Notes: a model not told the origin generated them from the sequence alone. Counted from the first letter of the stretch, positions 9,725-18,383 are shown. The stretch is DNA of 41,456 bases from an uncultured Gammaproteobacteria bacterium (GCA_913058345.1 CAJXQR010000018.1:1-41456), one strand, 5' to 3'. Numbers and translations are program-made.

Positions 9725-9976
9725 TTAACGGCCGCCTATTTGCAGAGGAAGAATAATTTCAACATCGGTACTGGTTGAAAGACTACGACGCCAGTTTCGA
9801 ATTATTGATGGTCAATGCTCTGAAATATAAAGCGGGGCTTATGGCCTTGTCTGGCTTTTCATCCATATCGTTTTTAACAAAGAAGAGATATCAGGCCAGG
9901 AAAACGATTTAAGAGTCTTCAAAAGTGCCGGCGCGACATCTCACCATTATTATGTGTACGTATATGTAAGTGTCTC
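9725..9976. other. Intergenic gap between convergent Chp operon and nitroreductase
   Basis: 252 bases between the end of the chemotaxis operon and the end of the convergent nitroreductase gene. I see no convincing ORF, RNA gene or T-tailed hairpin here. Confidence 0.5.
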
Positions 9977-10666
9977 TCAATCTAAAAATAACACTTCTTC
10001 CTCAATGTTGGCGCGGGGCACGATGGTGCGGTTGGCCGGCACAGTGATATCTTCGTAGCCAAAAGAGATGCCGATCAATACGGCGAGACTATCGTCAAGA
10101 CCAAAGTGCTCGCGAATGATATCGGGATAACGACTGACGCTAGCCTGGGCACAGGAACCGATACCGTGTGCGGTCATCGAGAGCATTAGTGTTTGGGCAT
10201 ACATACCGACGTCGATGGCGACAGTTTCATTGAATATTTTTGGCATGGAAATGAAAGCAATATGAGGGGCGTCGAAAAGCTCAAAGTTACGCATCATCGC
10301 CCACAAGCGTCCTTTCTTGTCATTGCGATCAATACCCATATTGTTGTAAAGCTCGACGGCAGTATCCACCTGGCGTTGGCGAAAAACACCCTCGAAGCGC
10401 TCGGTGCGAGAATAGTCAGAGTTGGGTGGTACCTGTTGCTCGACTGCGGCGACGAGCTTATCCCGCAGTGCCTTACAAGATTTTCCCGAGGCGACAGCAA
10501 CATTCCAGGGCTGGATATTACAGTTTGATGGTGCCTGTTGGGCGAGGGTGAAAATTTTGTGTAGCTTCTCTTTAGGAATGGACTTGGGCAGAAAACCACG
10601 TACGGATTTACGCTGCTCGATCACTTGGTCAAAAGTGAGGGTTTTCGCTGTATCGTTGTCTATCAT
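9977..10666 (-). CDS. Nitroreductase family FMN-dependent oxidoreductase
   Basis: A 229-residue single-domain nitroreductase. The FMN-phosphate-binding N-terminus is EQRKSVRGF (R19, S21, R23), followed by APSNCNIQPW (residues 45-54), a late HGIGSCAQ segment and a C-terminal arginine-containing stretch. The length suits the family. Members reduce nitroaromatics, quinones or other electrophiles using NAD(P)H; the natural substrate cannot be read from sequence. The gene is divergent from the MaoC/CitE pair, with about 160 bases between the starts. The ATG at 10664-10666 opens the reading frame. Confidence 0.87.
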   Translation of the reverse strand: MIDNDTAKTLTFDQVIEQRKSVRGFLPKSIPKEKLHKIFTLAQQAPSNCNIQPWNVAVASGKSCKALRDKLVAAVEQQVPPNSDYSRTERFEGVFRQRQVDTAVELYNNMGIDRNDKKGRLWAMMRNFELFDAPHIAFISMPKIFNETVAIDVGMYAQTLMLSMTAHGIGSCAQASVSRYPDIIREHFGLDDSLAVLIGISFGYEDITVPANRTIVPRANIEEEVLFLD

Positions 10667-10827
10667 GATTGGGCTCTGTCATGGATCGTAGGGGTGACTT
10701 CATTATTGCTACCTAGTCTACTATGAGATGAGCCTACTATAAAAATACTCTTAGTAGCATGAGTCGTTTCCTGTGTCCTCACGATGCTACAATTTCACTT
10801 CTACATTCATTAGCGAGAGGAAGAGAA

Positions 10828-11283
10828 ATGGCCGGTTACTATTTTGAAGATTTTGAAGAGGGTGCAGTGTTTGATCATCAGGTGCGTCGCACTGTGAGTG
10901 AATACGATAATACCTTGTTTAGCTGTCTGACGATGAACACCCAACCCTTGCATATCGATGCCGAGTTTTCTAAAGATAGTATTTACGGCGAGCGCATTGT
11001 CAATAGTATGTTTACGCTAGCTCTCGTGGTTGGTGTACAGGTGACAGAGCTGACTCTAGGGACAACCTTGGGCAATCTCGGCATGACGGATATCTCTTTC
11101 CCGCGCCCTACCTTCCACGGTGATACCATTCGCGCTCGCACCACAGTGCTCGATAAGCGTATCAGCAAGTCTCGTAATGACTCTGGCATCGTCAACTTTA
11201 TTCACGAAGGCTTTAATCAGCGCGATGAGCTGGTTGCCACGGTTAAACGTACTGCTTTGATGGCCACTCGTCCTAAAGACTAA
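10828..11283 (+). CDS. MaoC-like hotdog dehydratase
   Basis: The frame is open from 10759, but I choose the ATG at 10828 because GAGAGGAAGAG sits just upstream and homologues begin with a Y/F-F-EDFEEG motif. This gives 151 residues of single hotdog fold. The hydratase motif region reads D27 then N37-T-Q39-P-L-H42-I-D44. That is a variant of the usual D-x-N-P-x-H, so the catalytic Asp/His pair may be D27 and H42. Such proteins hydrate or dehydrate 2-enoyl-CoA or mesaconyl-CoA-like substrates. It ends 15 bases before the CitE-like lyase, so the two probably act in one acyl-CoA pathway. Confidence 0.83.
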   Translation: MAGYYFEDFEEGAVFDHQVRRTVSEYDNTLFSCLTMNTQPLHIDAEFSKDSIYGERIVNSMFTLALVVGVQVTELTLGTTLGNLGMTDISFPRPTFHGDTIRARTTVLDKRISKSRNDSGIVNFIHEGFNQRDELVATVKRTALMATRPKD

Positions 11284-11298
11284 CTACGGAGAATCGTG

Positions 11299-12174
11299 AT
11301 GCGATCTATGCTTTTTTTACCCGCTGACAGTGAGAAGAAAATTCTTAAAGGTGCGGGTACCAATGCCGATGGTTTGATTCTTGATCTGGAGGACTCCGTT
11401 GCTCTGAGCCGTAAGGATGAAGGTCGACGTCTCGCACGAGAATATCTCGATGCCAATCCCCTGGGTTCGCGCACAAAGAAACTGCTGGTGAGAGTGAATC
11501 CTTTGTGTGGTGATATGACTCTGGGTGATCTGTCCGCTGTTGTGGGTGGGGCACCCGATTATATTTTGCTCCCCAAATATCGCACTCGTGAGGATGTGAT
11601 CCGTTTCGATCACTATATCAGTGCTCTTGAAGCGCGAGATGGTGTTCCTGCAGGCCATATTAAAATACTGGTGATCGGGACAGAAACTGGTCAGGGTGTA
11701 CTGAGTATGGGAGGCTTGACCAACTGTAGTGATCGACTGGCCTACGTGAGCTGGGGCGAGTTCGACCTGTCTGCTGATGTCGGTGCTGAAACTCATCGCT
11801 TGCCGGATGGTAACTGGGATGATCTTTTTCGTACTGCTCGCAGTTTGTGTTTGGCCGCAGCAGCCTCGGCAGGGATAGAAGCTTGCAATACGGTCTTCAC
11901 TGACTTCAAAGATGATGACGGTTTACGTGATGCCTGTCTTGGTGCGCGCCGAGCGGGTTTTACCTGCATGATGGCAATACACCCCAATCAAGTAGACATT
12001 ATCAATGAGTCTTTTTCGTTTACTGCTGAACAGTTGGCGTGGTCACGTCGTGTGGTGGAGGTCTTCGAAGCAAACCCTGACATGGGCGTTGTCGGTCTTG
12101 ATGGCATTATGCTGGACAAGCCTCATTATACTCAGGCGCAACGTATGATCGCACGCTCCAAAGCTTATGGGTGA
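11299..12174 (+). CDS. CitE/HpcH-HpaI family (malyl-CoA lyase-like) aldolase
   Basis: 291 residues from the ATG at 11299; a GTG at 11296 is also possible, but the CGGAG at 11286-11290 fits the ATG better. It is a TIM-barrel lyase of the CitE group. Metal and substrate motifs are D29-L-E31-D32 near the N-terminus, GTETGQGV mid-protein and WGEFDLSADVG, with the expected acidic ligands. Relatives cleave citryl-CoA, malyl-CoA or beta-methylmalyl-CoA. Pairing with a MaoC dehydratase recalls the mesaconyl-CoA hydratase/methylmalyl-CoA lyase module, but the exact CoA ester is inference. Confidence 0.85.
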   Translation: MRSMLFLPADSEKKILKGAGTNADGLILDLEDSVALSRKDEGRRLAREYLDANPLGSRTKKLLVRVNPLCGDMTLGDLSAVVGGAPDYILLPKYRTREDVIRFDHYISALEARDGVPAGHIKILVIGTETGQGVLSMGGLTNCSDRLAYVSWGEFDLSADVGAETHRLPDGNWDDLFRTARSLCLAAAASAGIEACNTVFTDFKDDDGLRDACLGARRAGFTCMMAIHPNQVDIINESFSFTAEQLAWSRRVVEVFEANPDMGVVGLDGIMLDKPHYTQAQRMIARSKAYG

Positions 12175-12204
12175 GTGGCATTAAGAGTTTGTAAAGTTTC
12201 GAAT

Positions 12205-12267
12205 AGCACACAGTAGCGATAGTCGACACTTGCTATCTTGGTTGTTAGCCTATCGCTGCTATGTGCT
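12205..12267. repeat. Imperfect 18-bp inverted repeat in intergenic region
   Basis: The left arm AGCACACAGTAGCGATAG (12205-12222) pairs with the right arm CTATCGCTGCTATGTGCT (12250-12267) at 16 of 18 positions, with a 27-base loop. There is no downstream T-run, so it is not a classic terminator. It lies between the CitE-like gene and the EAL-HDOD gene, and could be a structured 5' leader or a REP-like element. Confidence 0.55.
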
Positions 12268-12377
12268 GATATTAGAATTTGGAGGCGGTTAATCAATTTT
12301 GTAGGGTGACCTTTTAAATATTAGAGCGGGTATTCGTTATGTTAGAAAGCGAAAGCTTTAACCCATAAGGATATGAT

Positions 12378-13586
12378 ATGCCTGACTTAACTTATGTTGG
12401 TCGCCAGTCAATCTATGATCGGGATTTTACTGTTGCGGCTTATGAATTACTCTATCGCTTAGATAATAATAACTTTGTAGACATCGAAGATCACAGCTTG
12501 GCGACCGCAGAGCTATTGAGTAACGTCTTTACCTCAATTGGCTTTGAAGAGTTGGTTGGTGATAAAACGGCTTTTATTAATATGCCACGGGAGTTCCTGG
12601 TTGGCAGTTATCCGATTCCTGAAATCAGCTCAAATTTAGTCATCGAAATACTGGAACATATAGAGCCTGATGAGGAGGTCATAGATGCCCTTTTCATGTT
12701 AAAAAAACGAGGTTATACCCTCGCCCTTGATGATTATAATTTTGATCCCTGGCATCAGCCCTATCTTAAAATTGTCGACATTATTAAGATTGATGTGGCC
12801 GATATTGGTATCGACCAGTTGAGTCAAAAAATGACTCAACTCAAAAAATTCAATGTGAAGTTACTAGCTGAAAAGGTTGAGACAGAGGATGAAGTGGAGC
12901 GATGCCTTGCTATGGGTTTTGACCTCTTCCAGGGCTATTATTTCTCTTATCCAAAGATTGTTACTGGCAGAAAAATAAATAGTCATCAAATAGCTATTGT
13001 CGAGCTCGCCACTAAATTCAACCAGCCAAATGTCAGTATTAAGGAGTTGACAGAGCTGGTTTCACACGATGTTGCCCTCAGTTATAAGTTGTTGCGCTAT
13101 GTTAATTCGGCGATGTATGGCTTTTCCGGTGAAATTACATCAATTGATGAAACGGTGTTTATTCTCGGTCTCGATACCCTGATGCGCTTGGTGTACGTTG
13201 TGATGGCAGGGAGGCTCAGTGAAAATAATACCGATATTCTAGAGTCTGCTTTAGTGCGTGCTCTGATGTGTGAAGCTTTGGCTATTGAATTAGGGAAAAA
13301 ATCTGAAAAGGGGGCCTATTTTATGACGGGCTTATTCTCACGGCTCGATGCGCTTCTAGGTATTTCTTTGGAAGATGCTCTGGAAGAGCTACCTATTGAT
13401 GAAGATATTAAGCAGGCTCTGCTAGAAGGCTCTGGTGAACTGGGTAACGCTTTGCGCATGACTGTCAATTATTGTGAGGGCGATATCTCCGAACTATCGA
13501 CGACAGATGTGGCCTCGAAACGGCTGATGGATTTTTACCTGCATGTTGTTCCAATGGCGCGCCAGTACGTAGAGTTTAGTTATTAA
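12378..13586 (+). CDS. EAL-HDOD signalling protein
   Basis: 402 residues: an EAL-type domain (about 5-200) followed by an HDOD domain (about 205-395), the YuxH/CdgR-like arrangement. EAL positions are partly kept: E23 in an ELL rather than EAL motif, N68, E90, D118/D119, K137, E165 (AEKVET) and Q185. Loop 6, normally DDFGTG, reads DDYNFD, so c-di-GMP hydrolysis is doubtful and a binding or regulatory role is likelier. Domains of this kind couple to pili, motility or stress signalling. The neighbouring cyclase-PilZ gene and the Chp operon fit a surface-signalling role. AAGGATATG precedes the ATG. Confidence 0.85.
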   Translation: MPDLTYVGRQSIYDRDFTVAAYELLYRLDNNNFVDIEDHSLATAELLSNVFTSIGFEELVGDKTAFINMPREFLVGSYPIPEISSNLVIEILEHIEPDEEVIDALFMLKKRGYTLALDDYNFDPWHQPYLKIVDIIKIDVADIGIDQLSQKMTQLKKFNVKLLAEKVETEDEVERCLAMGFDLFQGYYFSYPKIVTGRKINSHQIAIVELATKFNQPNVSIKELTELVSHDVALSYKLLRYVNSAMYGFSGEITSIDETVFILGLDTLMRLVYVVMAGRLSENNTDILESALVRALMCEALAIELGKKSEKGAYFMTGLFSRLDALLGISLEDALEELPIDEDIKQALLEGSGELGNALRMTVNYCEGDISELSTTDVASKRLMDFYLHVVPMARQYVEFSY

Positions 13587-13677
13587 CGCTTTTTAGCCAC
13601 TTTTACGCCTACTGGCTGAATCAGATGGCCCTTAATCCGCCGAGTGTAAGCTAAAGGCAATTTTTAATTGTTCTCGA

Positions 13678-14835
13678 TTAATTGCTCTCGATGATTCGGT
13701 CAATAAATTCTTTTAGTTCTCGCTGGGCGTCATCGTTGATAAAAGTAAATTCGAGCTGGCAATAAAACTGATTGTCTAATTCCTGCACGTGAAGTACTTT
13801 GGCATAGATTTCACTGGTTTGGTTGGACATCATCGAAAGGGCAAAGTGGATCTTAATTTCTGCACTGGGCTGTATGGGCATGGGTAAAACAGCCATCATG
13901 CCGTTGTAGCTGATATTGTTAATACGGCCTTCGTATTCTTCAGTTTGTACGGTTTTACCCGCGACCGTTTGAAAATTAAGTGGCATGTTGACAGCGATGC
14001 GTGGGCTTTTACGTATTTCTCGCTGGGGGACTTCCAAGGTTCGTGGTCGGCTTGTCGATAGCAATTCGTAGAGGCGAACGCTCTTCGAACGGCCTTTTAC
14101 AAGTACGTCGTTAATGGTTCCCACACTGACGTAATCTTCAGCCAGGTCATAAGTGCTCTCGCTGAGCATAATTTGTCCCCGCAAGCTATGGGCCTCAATG
14201 CGCGAGGTGAGATTGACTTCGTTGCCGATAACGGTGTATTCACTGTGTAGTTTAGAGCCGAGATTGCCAGCTACCACCGTCCCCGTGTTGAGTCCGATGC
14301 CCATATAAATATTGGGCAGCCCTAGTGCGTTATTGGTGGCGTTAACCTCATTCATCGCCAATTGCATTTCAACGGCACAGGCAAGAGCTCTTTCCAGGTC
14401 ATCTTCACCACTGGAGGGGGCGCCAAACAGCGCCATTACCGAGTCGCCCATAAATTTATCAATGGTGCCACCATAATGTAGGATGATTTCGCTCATTTTA
14501 TGGAAATAGCGATTCAGCAGATCAATTAATTCCTCTGCGGTATGTTTTTCTGACATGGAACTAAAGCCACGTAAATCGGCTAATAAGATGGTTACCTGTT
14601 TTTGTTCAGATTTGTGATTGTCCCCAGTGGCTTCACTGATAAGCTCATAAAATGTTTGAGCAAGAGAGCTTTCATCCAGTGTTTTTTGTACGCCGTTAGA
14701 GGCGGCCGGAACAGGACGACTACGAATGCTGTGAAGCAGTTTTTCTATTAGGATCTGTTTCTGATTTTCTTGCATAAGTTGTTGTCTATTCGTTAAAAAA
14801 TGTTCGCTGCGGTATTGTAATTGGGCGAGGGGCAA
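13678..14835 (-). CDS. Class III adenylate cyclase fused to a PilZ domain
   Basis: 385 residues. The cyclase domain (about 75-260) has metal aspartates D87 (LLADLRGF) and D131 (KFMGDSVMALFG), adenine-selecting K127 and T201 (YTVIG), and transition-state N208 and R212 (VNLTSR). It therefore looks catalytically complete and of the class IIIb type. The C-terminal PilZ domain (about 272-380) carries the c-di-GMP motifs R275-K-S-P-R279 and N307-x-S309-x-x-G312. No membrane helix is visible, so the protein is probably cytoplasmic. It should make cAMP under direct c-di-GMP control. It is convergent with the EAL-HDOD gene. An alternative start at M21 is possible. Confidence 0.87.
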   Translation of the reverse strand: MPLAQLQYRSEHFLTNRQQLMQENQKQILIEKLLHSIRSRPVPAASNGVQKTLDESSLAQTFYELISEATGDNHKSEQKQVTILLADLRGFSSMSEKHTAEELIDLLNRYFHKMSEIILHYGGTIDKFMGDSVMALFGAPSSGEDDLERALACAVEMQLAMNEVNATNNALGLPNIYMGIGLNTGTVVAGNLGSKLHSEYTVIGNEVNLTSRIEAHSLRGQIMLSESTYDLAEDYVSVGTINDVLVKGRSKSVRLYELLSTSRPRTLEVPQREIRKSPRIAVNMPLNFQTVAGKTVQTEEYEGRINNISYNGMMAVLPMPIQPSAEIKIHFALSMMSNQTSEIYAKVLHVQELDNQFYCQLEFTFINDDAQRELKEFIDRIIESN

Positions 14836-15022
14836 TTTGAAATAGTCCGTTATTAGGACGCACTAAATACAAGCATAACGTGGTGTCGACATCGTCTAGC
14901 GGCATCACTTTTGAGATATAAAGAAGTGACGCCTATGACGACTTCTTAATCGTGTGATTTAGGCGACAAAAATTCTGGTCACAAAAAAGAAGTGAGATAA
15001 GCTCGAAAAGTAATCGGATTGT

Positions 15023-15051
15023 TTGACAGAAACCGAGTCGGTTTGCAAAAT
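15023..15051 (+). promoter_or_regulatory. Sigma-70-like promoter of the amidohydrolase gene
   Basis: A perfect TTGACA (15023-15028) is followed after 17 bases by CAAAAT (15046-15051, 4 of 6 matches to TATAAT). It lies about 85 bases before the amidohydrolase start. The spacer is occupied by a palindrome listed next. Confidence 0.6.
15030..15044. promoter_or_regulatory. Perfect 15-bp palindromic operator inside the promoter spacer
   Basis: AAACCGAGTCGGTTT is a perfect 7-1-7 palindrome lying exactly between the -35 and -10 boxes. Placement and shape are those of a TetR-type repressor operator. The regulator gene is not in the window. Confidence 0.65.
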
Positions 15052-15134
15052 GTAAATATCTTTACAGGATTGTTTGCCGTATTCATTCAGAGCTGCAAAC
15101 TCAAATAACTAAATAAAAAAAGGATGGAGGTTAC

Positions 15135-16259
15135 ATGGCTACTCGTAAACCAGGTATTTCAGCGGATTCTCATATTGTCGAACCGCCCAATACTTATATT
15201 GATTTTATTGACCCCAAATTTCGTGATCGCGCACCCACCGTTATCGATGGACCCACTGGGGGTTCGATTTTTAATATTCCCGGTCTTGATGACATCATCC
15301 CCCTGGCTTTGCTGGGCGCCGCAGGCGTACCCGCTGCTGAATTACCCAAGTATCGCGATGCCAAATTCGACCAGCTACCGAATGCGGCCTGGAACCCGAA
15401 CTTTCGTGCTGAAGTTCAGGATCAGGATGGTGTTTGCGCAGAAGTTATTTATGCTTCTGTGGGAATGGTCATGTGCGGCCATCCGGACCTTGAATATAAA
15501 GATGCGTGTATGCAGGCCTATAACCGATGGTTGGAGACTTTCTGCGGCGCTGTGCCCAATCGGCTCTTTGGTTTGGCTCAATCTGCTGTACTATCAGTCG
15601 ATTCTGCCATCGCTGATGTCAAGCGTGCAAAAGCCCAGGGCCATGTTGGTATGATGATGCCTGGTCGCCCCGGCTACGCCGATTATGACCACGCCGATTA
15701 CGATGCCCTTTGGGAATGTGCTGTCGACCTCGATATGCCTATGTGCTTCCACATCCTCACGTCTGACGATTGTGGTGTTAAAGAAGTACTAGCACCCAAG
15801 CGTGGTCATGCGGCCAATGGCTTTATGAATATTATTCGTGGTGTTCAAGATGTATTGGGTGTCTTTTTATTTGGTGGCGTTTTTGAACGTCACCCCAAGC
15901 TGAAAATGGTGGTGGCTGAAGGCGATGCGGGTTGGATTCCTCACTACAAGTACCGGGCCGATCATGCTATTGCTCGCCTGGGGCCTGCGACTGAATGTCA
16001 GTTGACACGTCCGCCCAGTGAATATATCGACCAGAATGTCTCCTTTACTTTTCAGGATGACGAAACGGCTTATCGCAACCAGGATGTCATCGATAGTGGC
16101 TGTCTGATGTGGGCCAACGATTATCCCCATACTGATGCTTGCTGGCCTATTTCGCAGCAAATTCTCGACGAGCAGATGGGGCACCTTAGCCTGGAGCAGC
16201 AGAATGCTTGTATTCACGACAACGTCAAAAAACTGTTTAATTTGAATGTGAACGTGTAA
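15135..16259 (+). CDS. Amidohydrolase family protein (ACMSD-like)
   Basis: 374 residues of amidohydrolase-2 type TIM barrel. Metal-binding features are D11-x-H13 at the N-terminus, H206 in CFHIL, H253 in ERHPKLK and D329 in ANDYPH. W267 and H270 sit in the EGDAGWIPH motif shared by decarboxylase/hydrolase members of the ACMSD group. Relatives in this organism type are often found in aromatic or steroid-like degradation loci, but the substrate cannot be read here. GGATGGAGG precedes the ATG at 15135. The gene has its own promoter with an embedded operator and ends in a hairpin terminator, so it appears to be a single-gene unit. Confidence 0.86.
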   Translation: MATRKPGISADSHIVEPPNTYIDFIDPKFRDRAPTVIDGPTGGSIFNIPGLDDIIPLALLGAAGVPAAELPKYRDAKFDQLPNAAWNPNFRAEVQDQDGVCAEVIYASVGMVMCGHPDLEYKDACMQAYNRWLETFCGAVPNRLFGLAQSAVLSVDSAIADVKRAKAQGHVGMMMPGRPGYADYDHADYDALWECAVDLDMPMCFHILTSDDCGVKEVLAPKRGHAANGFMNIIRGVQDVLGVFLFGGVFERHPKLKMVVAEGDAGWIPHYKYRADHAIARLGPATECQLTRPPSEYIDQNVSFTFQDDETAYRNQDVIDSGCLMWANDYPHTDACWPISQQILDEQMGHLSLEQQNACIHDNVKKLFNLNVNV

Positions 16260-16281
16260 TGTAAGTTCAATAAATGATTTG

Positions 16282-16320
16282 AAAAAACCCTGTGGCAGCT
16301 ATCTGTCGCAGGTTTTTTTT
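16282..16320 (+). terminator. Rho-independent terminator after the amidohydrolase gene
   Basis: AAAAAACCCTG (16282-16292) pairs with CAGGTTTTTT (from 16309) with one bulged C. Inner pairing of GCAG with CTGT extends the stem, and a run of eight T closes it. The A-tract on the left makes it potentially bidirectional. Confidence 0.8.
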
Positions 16321-16373
16321 TGCCTTTCATTTGCTGAGGCGCCACTATCAATAATTTAATGCGAGGTGTAACA

Positions 16374-17954
16374 ATGAATAATCGTTTTGCAGCGTTACAC
16401 GGTCAACAAGCCGTAGAACCTTGTTTGCTGGCCGGTTGGCAATTAAGCCGGATCACTCCGCCCAGTGCTTTATTCGGCGCCAATGGCATACAGTTTGGCA
16501 CCGATGGCAGGTTGTATGTTGCCCAGGCTATGGGGAGTCAGGTGACAGCCATCGATACCACGAGTGGTGAATTAGAAGTGATTGCCCCCAATGGTGGGTC
16601 GATTACCGGTCCCGATGATGTTGCCTTCGACTCAGTTGGCAACATGTATGCTACCGAGGTGATGAGCGCCCAGGTGACTATGCGCAAACCCAGTGGGGAG
16701 GTCACGGTCGTCGCCGATGAATTACCCTCGGCCAACGGCGTCACTGTCTTCAATGACCGTCTATTTGTTGATGAGCATCGATCTAAGGGCCGCTTGCTTG
16801 AACTTTATCCTCACGATGACCGAGCACCACGTTTAATTACCAAAGACCTCGATAGTCCTAATGCTCTAGCGGGCGGACCCGATGGTAAGCTTTATTTTCC
16901 TTTGGTGCCGAAGGGTGAGGTCTGGCGCATAGACCTCGAAACTGGCGTGCAGGAGCAGGTGGCAACGGGGTTATCTCATCCAACGGCTGTGAAATTCACT
17001 CCCTCGGGTGAGCTATTATCGCCTCAAGCGGGCAATGGCGAAGTGGTAAAAATTGATATCGAAAACGGTGAGCAAACTATAGTCGCGAAGGTTCGCCCCG
17101 GTATCGATAACCTCGCGATTGATGCCCGCGGTAAACTCTACCTCTCCCACTTTGTCGATGGCGGCGTTGCCGAAGTGGCGATGGACGGTAGCAATGATGA
17201 ACGTGTGTTTGTGGCACCCGGCTGGGTCGGCCCCTGGGGTATTGCCTGCGATATGGCTTCAGGTACTTTTTGTGTCGTCGACGGCCTTAGCCTGGTGATG
17301 CTCGCCCCCAGCGGTGAGCGTAGTGCCGTTGGTAGTCCGCTGGATACTTCCGCGCCTCGCTTTGTTCGGGCCATTGCCGCCGGCAAACCGGGTGAGTTTT
17401 TAATGAGTACCGCCCGAGGCGATGTTTTACGTTACGACTTCAAGATGGAAAGGACAAACATACTGGTTGCCAAGCAGGGGCAATTAAAAGGACTGTGTGC
17501 CGCAGAGGATGGCGCTGTGCTGGTGGTGCGGGAAAATACCAATTCAGTGCTTGCCATTACCGCTTCGGGTGAAATCAGCACCGTGGTCGAAGACTTGAAT
17601 GCCCCCAGTGATGTTTTGCAGTGGCAGGGTAAGTGCTATGTCTCGGATAGTGGTGACGGGTGTGTACTAGAAATCAGCCCAGCAGGTGAGGTGTCAACAG
17701 TGCTTGGGGGCCTGCTTGATCCACGAGGTATGACTGCCATCGGCAATACCCTTTATGTGCTGGATCGGGCTAGCCATTCCATTTGGGCGATTGAGCTTGG
17801 TAGTGAGAGTAAACCTGAGCAAATTGCCACGCATTTACCCATTGGCGCTATTTGCCCACTGGATTTCGCCGGCGGACTCTGTGTCGATGGACAGGGTGGC
17901 CTGTTGGTTGCGGCTGATGGTGAGGGCAGCGTTTTGCGTTTAAGCAGAGTTTAA
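16374..17954 (+). CDS. SMP-30/Vgb-like beta-propeller protein
   Basis: 526 residues from ATG 16374, chosen because GAGGTG lies just upstream; an ATG at 16359 is in frame but lacks a ribosome site. The whole protein is a run of about 40-50-residue repeats such as NGIQFGTDGRLYVAQ, PDDVAFDSVGNMYATE and PNALAGGPDGKLYFP, typical of six-bladed SMP-30/gluconolactonase or virginiamycin-B-lyase-like propellers. There may be two propellers given the length. No signal peptide is evident, so a cytoplasmic lactonase- or sensor-like role is inferred. A decayed second copy of its 3' end lies at 18391-18641. Confidence 0.78.
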   Translation: MNNRFAALHGQQAVEPCLLAGWQLSRITPPSALFGANGIQFGTDGRLYVAQAMGSQVTAIDTTSGELEVIAPNGGSITGPDDVAFDSVGNMYATEVMSAQVTMRKPSGEVTVVADELPSANGVTVFNDRLFVDEHRSKGRLLELYPHDDRAPRLITKDLDSPNALAGGPDGKLYFPLVPKGEVWRIDLETGVQEQVATGLSHPTAVKFTPSGELLSPQAGNGEVVKIDIENGEQTIVAKVRPGIDNLAIDARGKLYLSHFVDGGVAEVAMDGSNDERVFVAPGWVGPWGIACDMASGTFCVVDGLSLVMLAPSGERSAVGSPLDTSAPRFVRAIAAGKPGEFLMSTARGDVLRYDFKMERTNILVAKQGQLKGLCAAEDGAVLVVRENTNSVLAITASGEISTVVEDLNAPSDVLQWQGKCYVSDSGDGCVLEISPAGEVSTVLGGLLDPRGMTAIGNTLYVLDRASHSIWAIELGSESKPEQIATHLPIGAICPLDFAGGLCVDGQGGLLVAADGEGSVLRLSRV

Positions 17955-17973
17955 ACCGCCGGCTTGACTGGGG

Positions 17974-18000
17974 GGCTAGTAGGACTAGCCTTAGTTTTGT
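17974..18000 (+). terminator. Probable terminator after the propeller gene
   Basis: GGCTAG (17974-17979), loop TAGGA, then CTAGCC (17985-17990), followed by the T-rich TTAGTTTTGT. It is a short but perfect six-base stem located 20 bases after the stop codon. Confidence 0.6.
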
Positions 18001-18057
18001 CCGGCCCTGTTTGGCAATAAAAGCGGGCTGCTAATCGCTGTATTTAGATTCCCTGAT

Positions 18058-18338
18058 TACACCTCACGTCCGTCATCGCGCAGCCAGACATACATGGCAG
18101 GTATCACCATTAGTGTCAGCAGGGTCGATGAAGCGAGGCCGAACATCAGGGCTACACCCATGCCGTGCAGCATGGCGTCGGGCAAGATAAAAGCGGCACC
18201 AGCAATGCCAGCCAGAGCGGCGAGAAAGATGGGTTTGGCGCGAATAGCCGCTGCTTCCAGGGCCGCCGTGCGCATTGGCACGCCCTCACGGCTTTTCATG
18301 TGGATAAACTCGATTAATAAAATCGAGTTGCGCACCAC
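18058..18338. repeat. 281-bp perfect direct repeat, copy 1
   Basis: Compared base by base, 18058-18338 and 20757-21037 are identical with a constant offset of 2,699. The repeat covers the 3' end of the RND gene and the bases TAC just outside its coding end. Confidence 0.92.
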
Positions 18339-18383
18339 AATACTCGAGAGGGCAATCAAGTCAATGGTGGGGGCATAGAAAAT
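18058..18383 (-). pseudogene. 3' remnant of a second RND transporter copy
   Basis: The minus strand encodes the last ~100 residues of the RND pump found intact at 20756-23989 (RNSILLIEFIHMKSREG through VWLRDDGREV). The first 281 bases are identical to that copy. Beyond 18339, identity falls (LIALSSIVV versus LIALSGIVV, then unrelated sequence), and the frame runs into sequence derived from the propeller gene. An ORF of 128 residues can be read to 18443, but its first ~28 residues are junk from the fusion. This is a truncated duplicate, not a functional gene. Confidence 0.9.

Larger units (their letters stand above)
14836..15134. other. Intergenic regulatory region between divergent cyclase-PilZ and amidohydrolase genes
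   Basis: 299 bases separating divergent genes. It contains the amidohydrolase promoter/operator listed separately, plus AT-rich stretches near 14960-15000. No ORF was seen. Confidence 0.6.

Noticed and set aside
10734-10757. CTACTA/TAGTAG inverted repeat between nitroreductase and MaoC genes
   Set aside because: Only six-base arms in AT-rich DNA; likely by chance. It may overlap a promoter, but the boxes are too weak to call.
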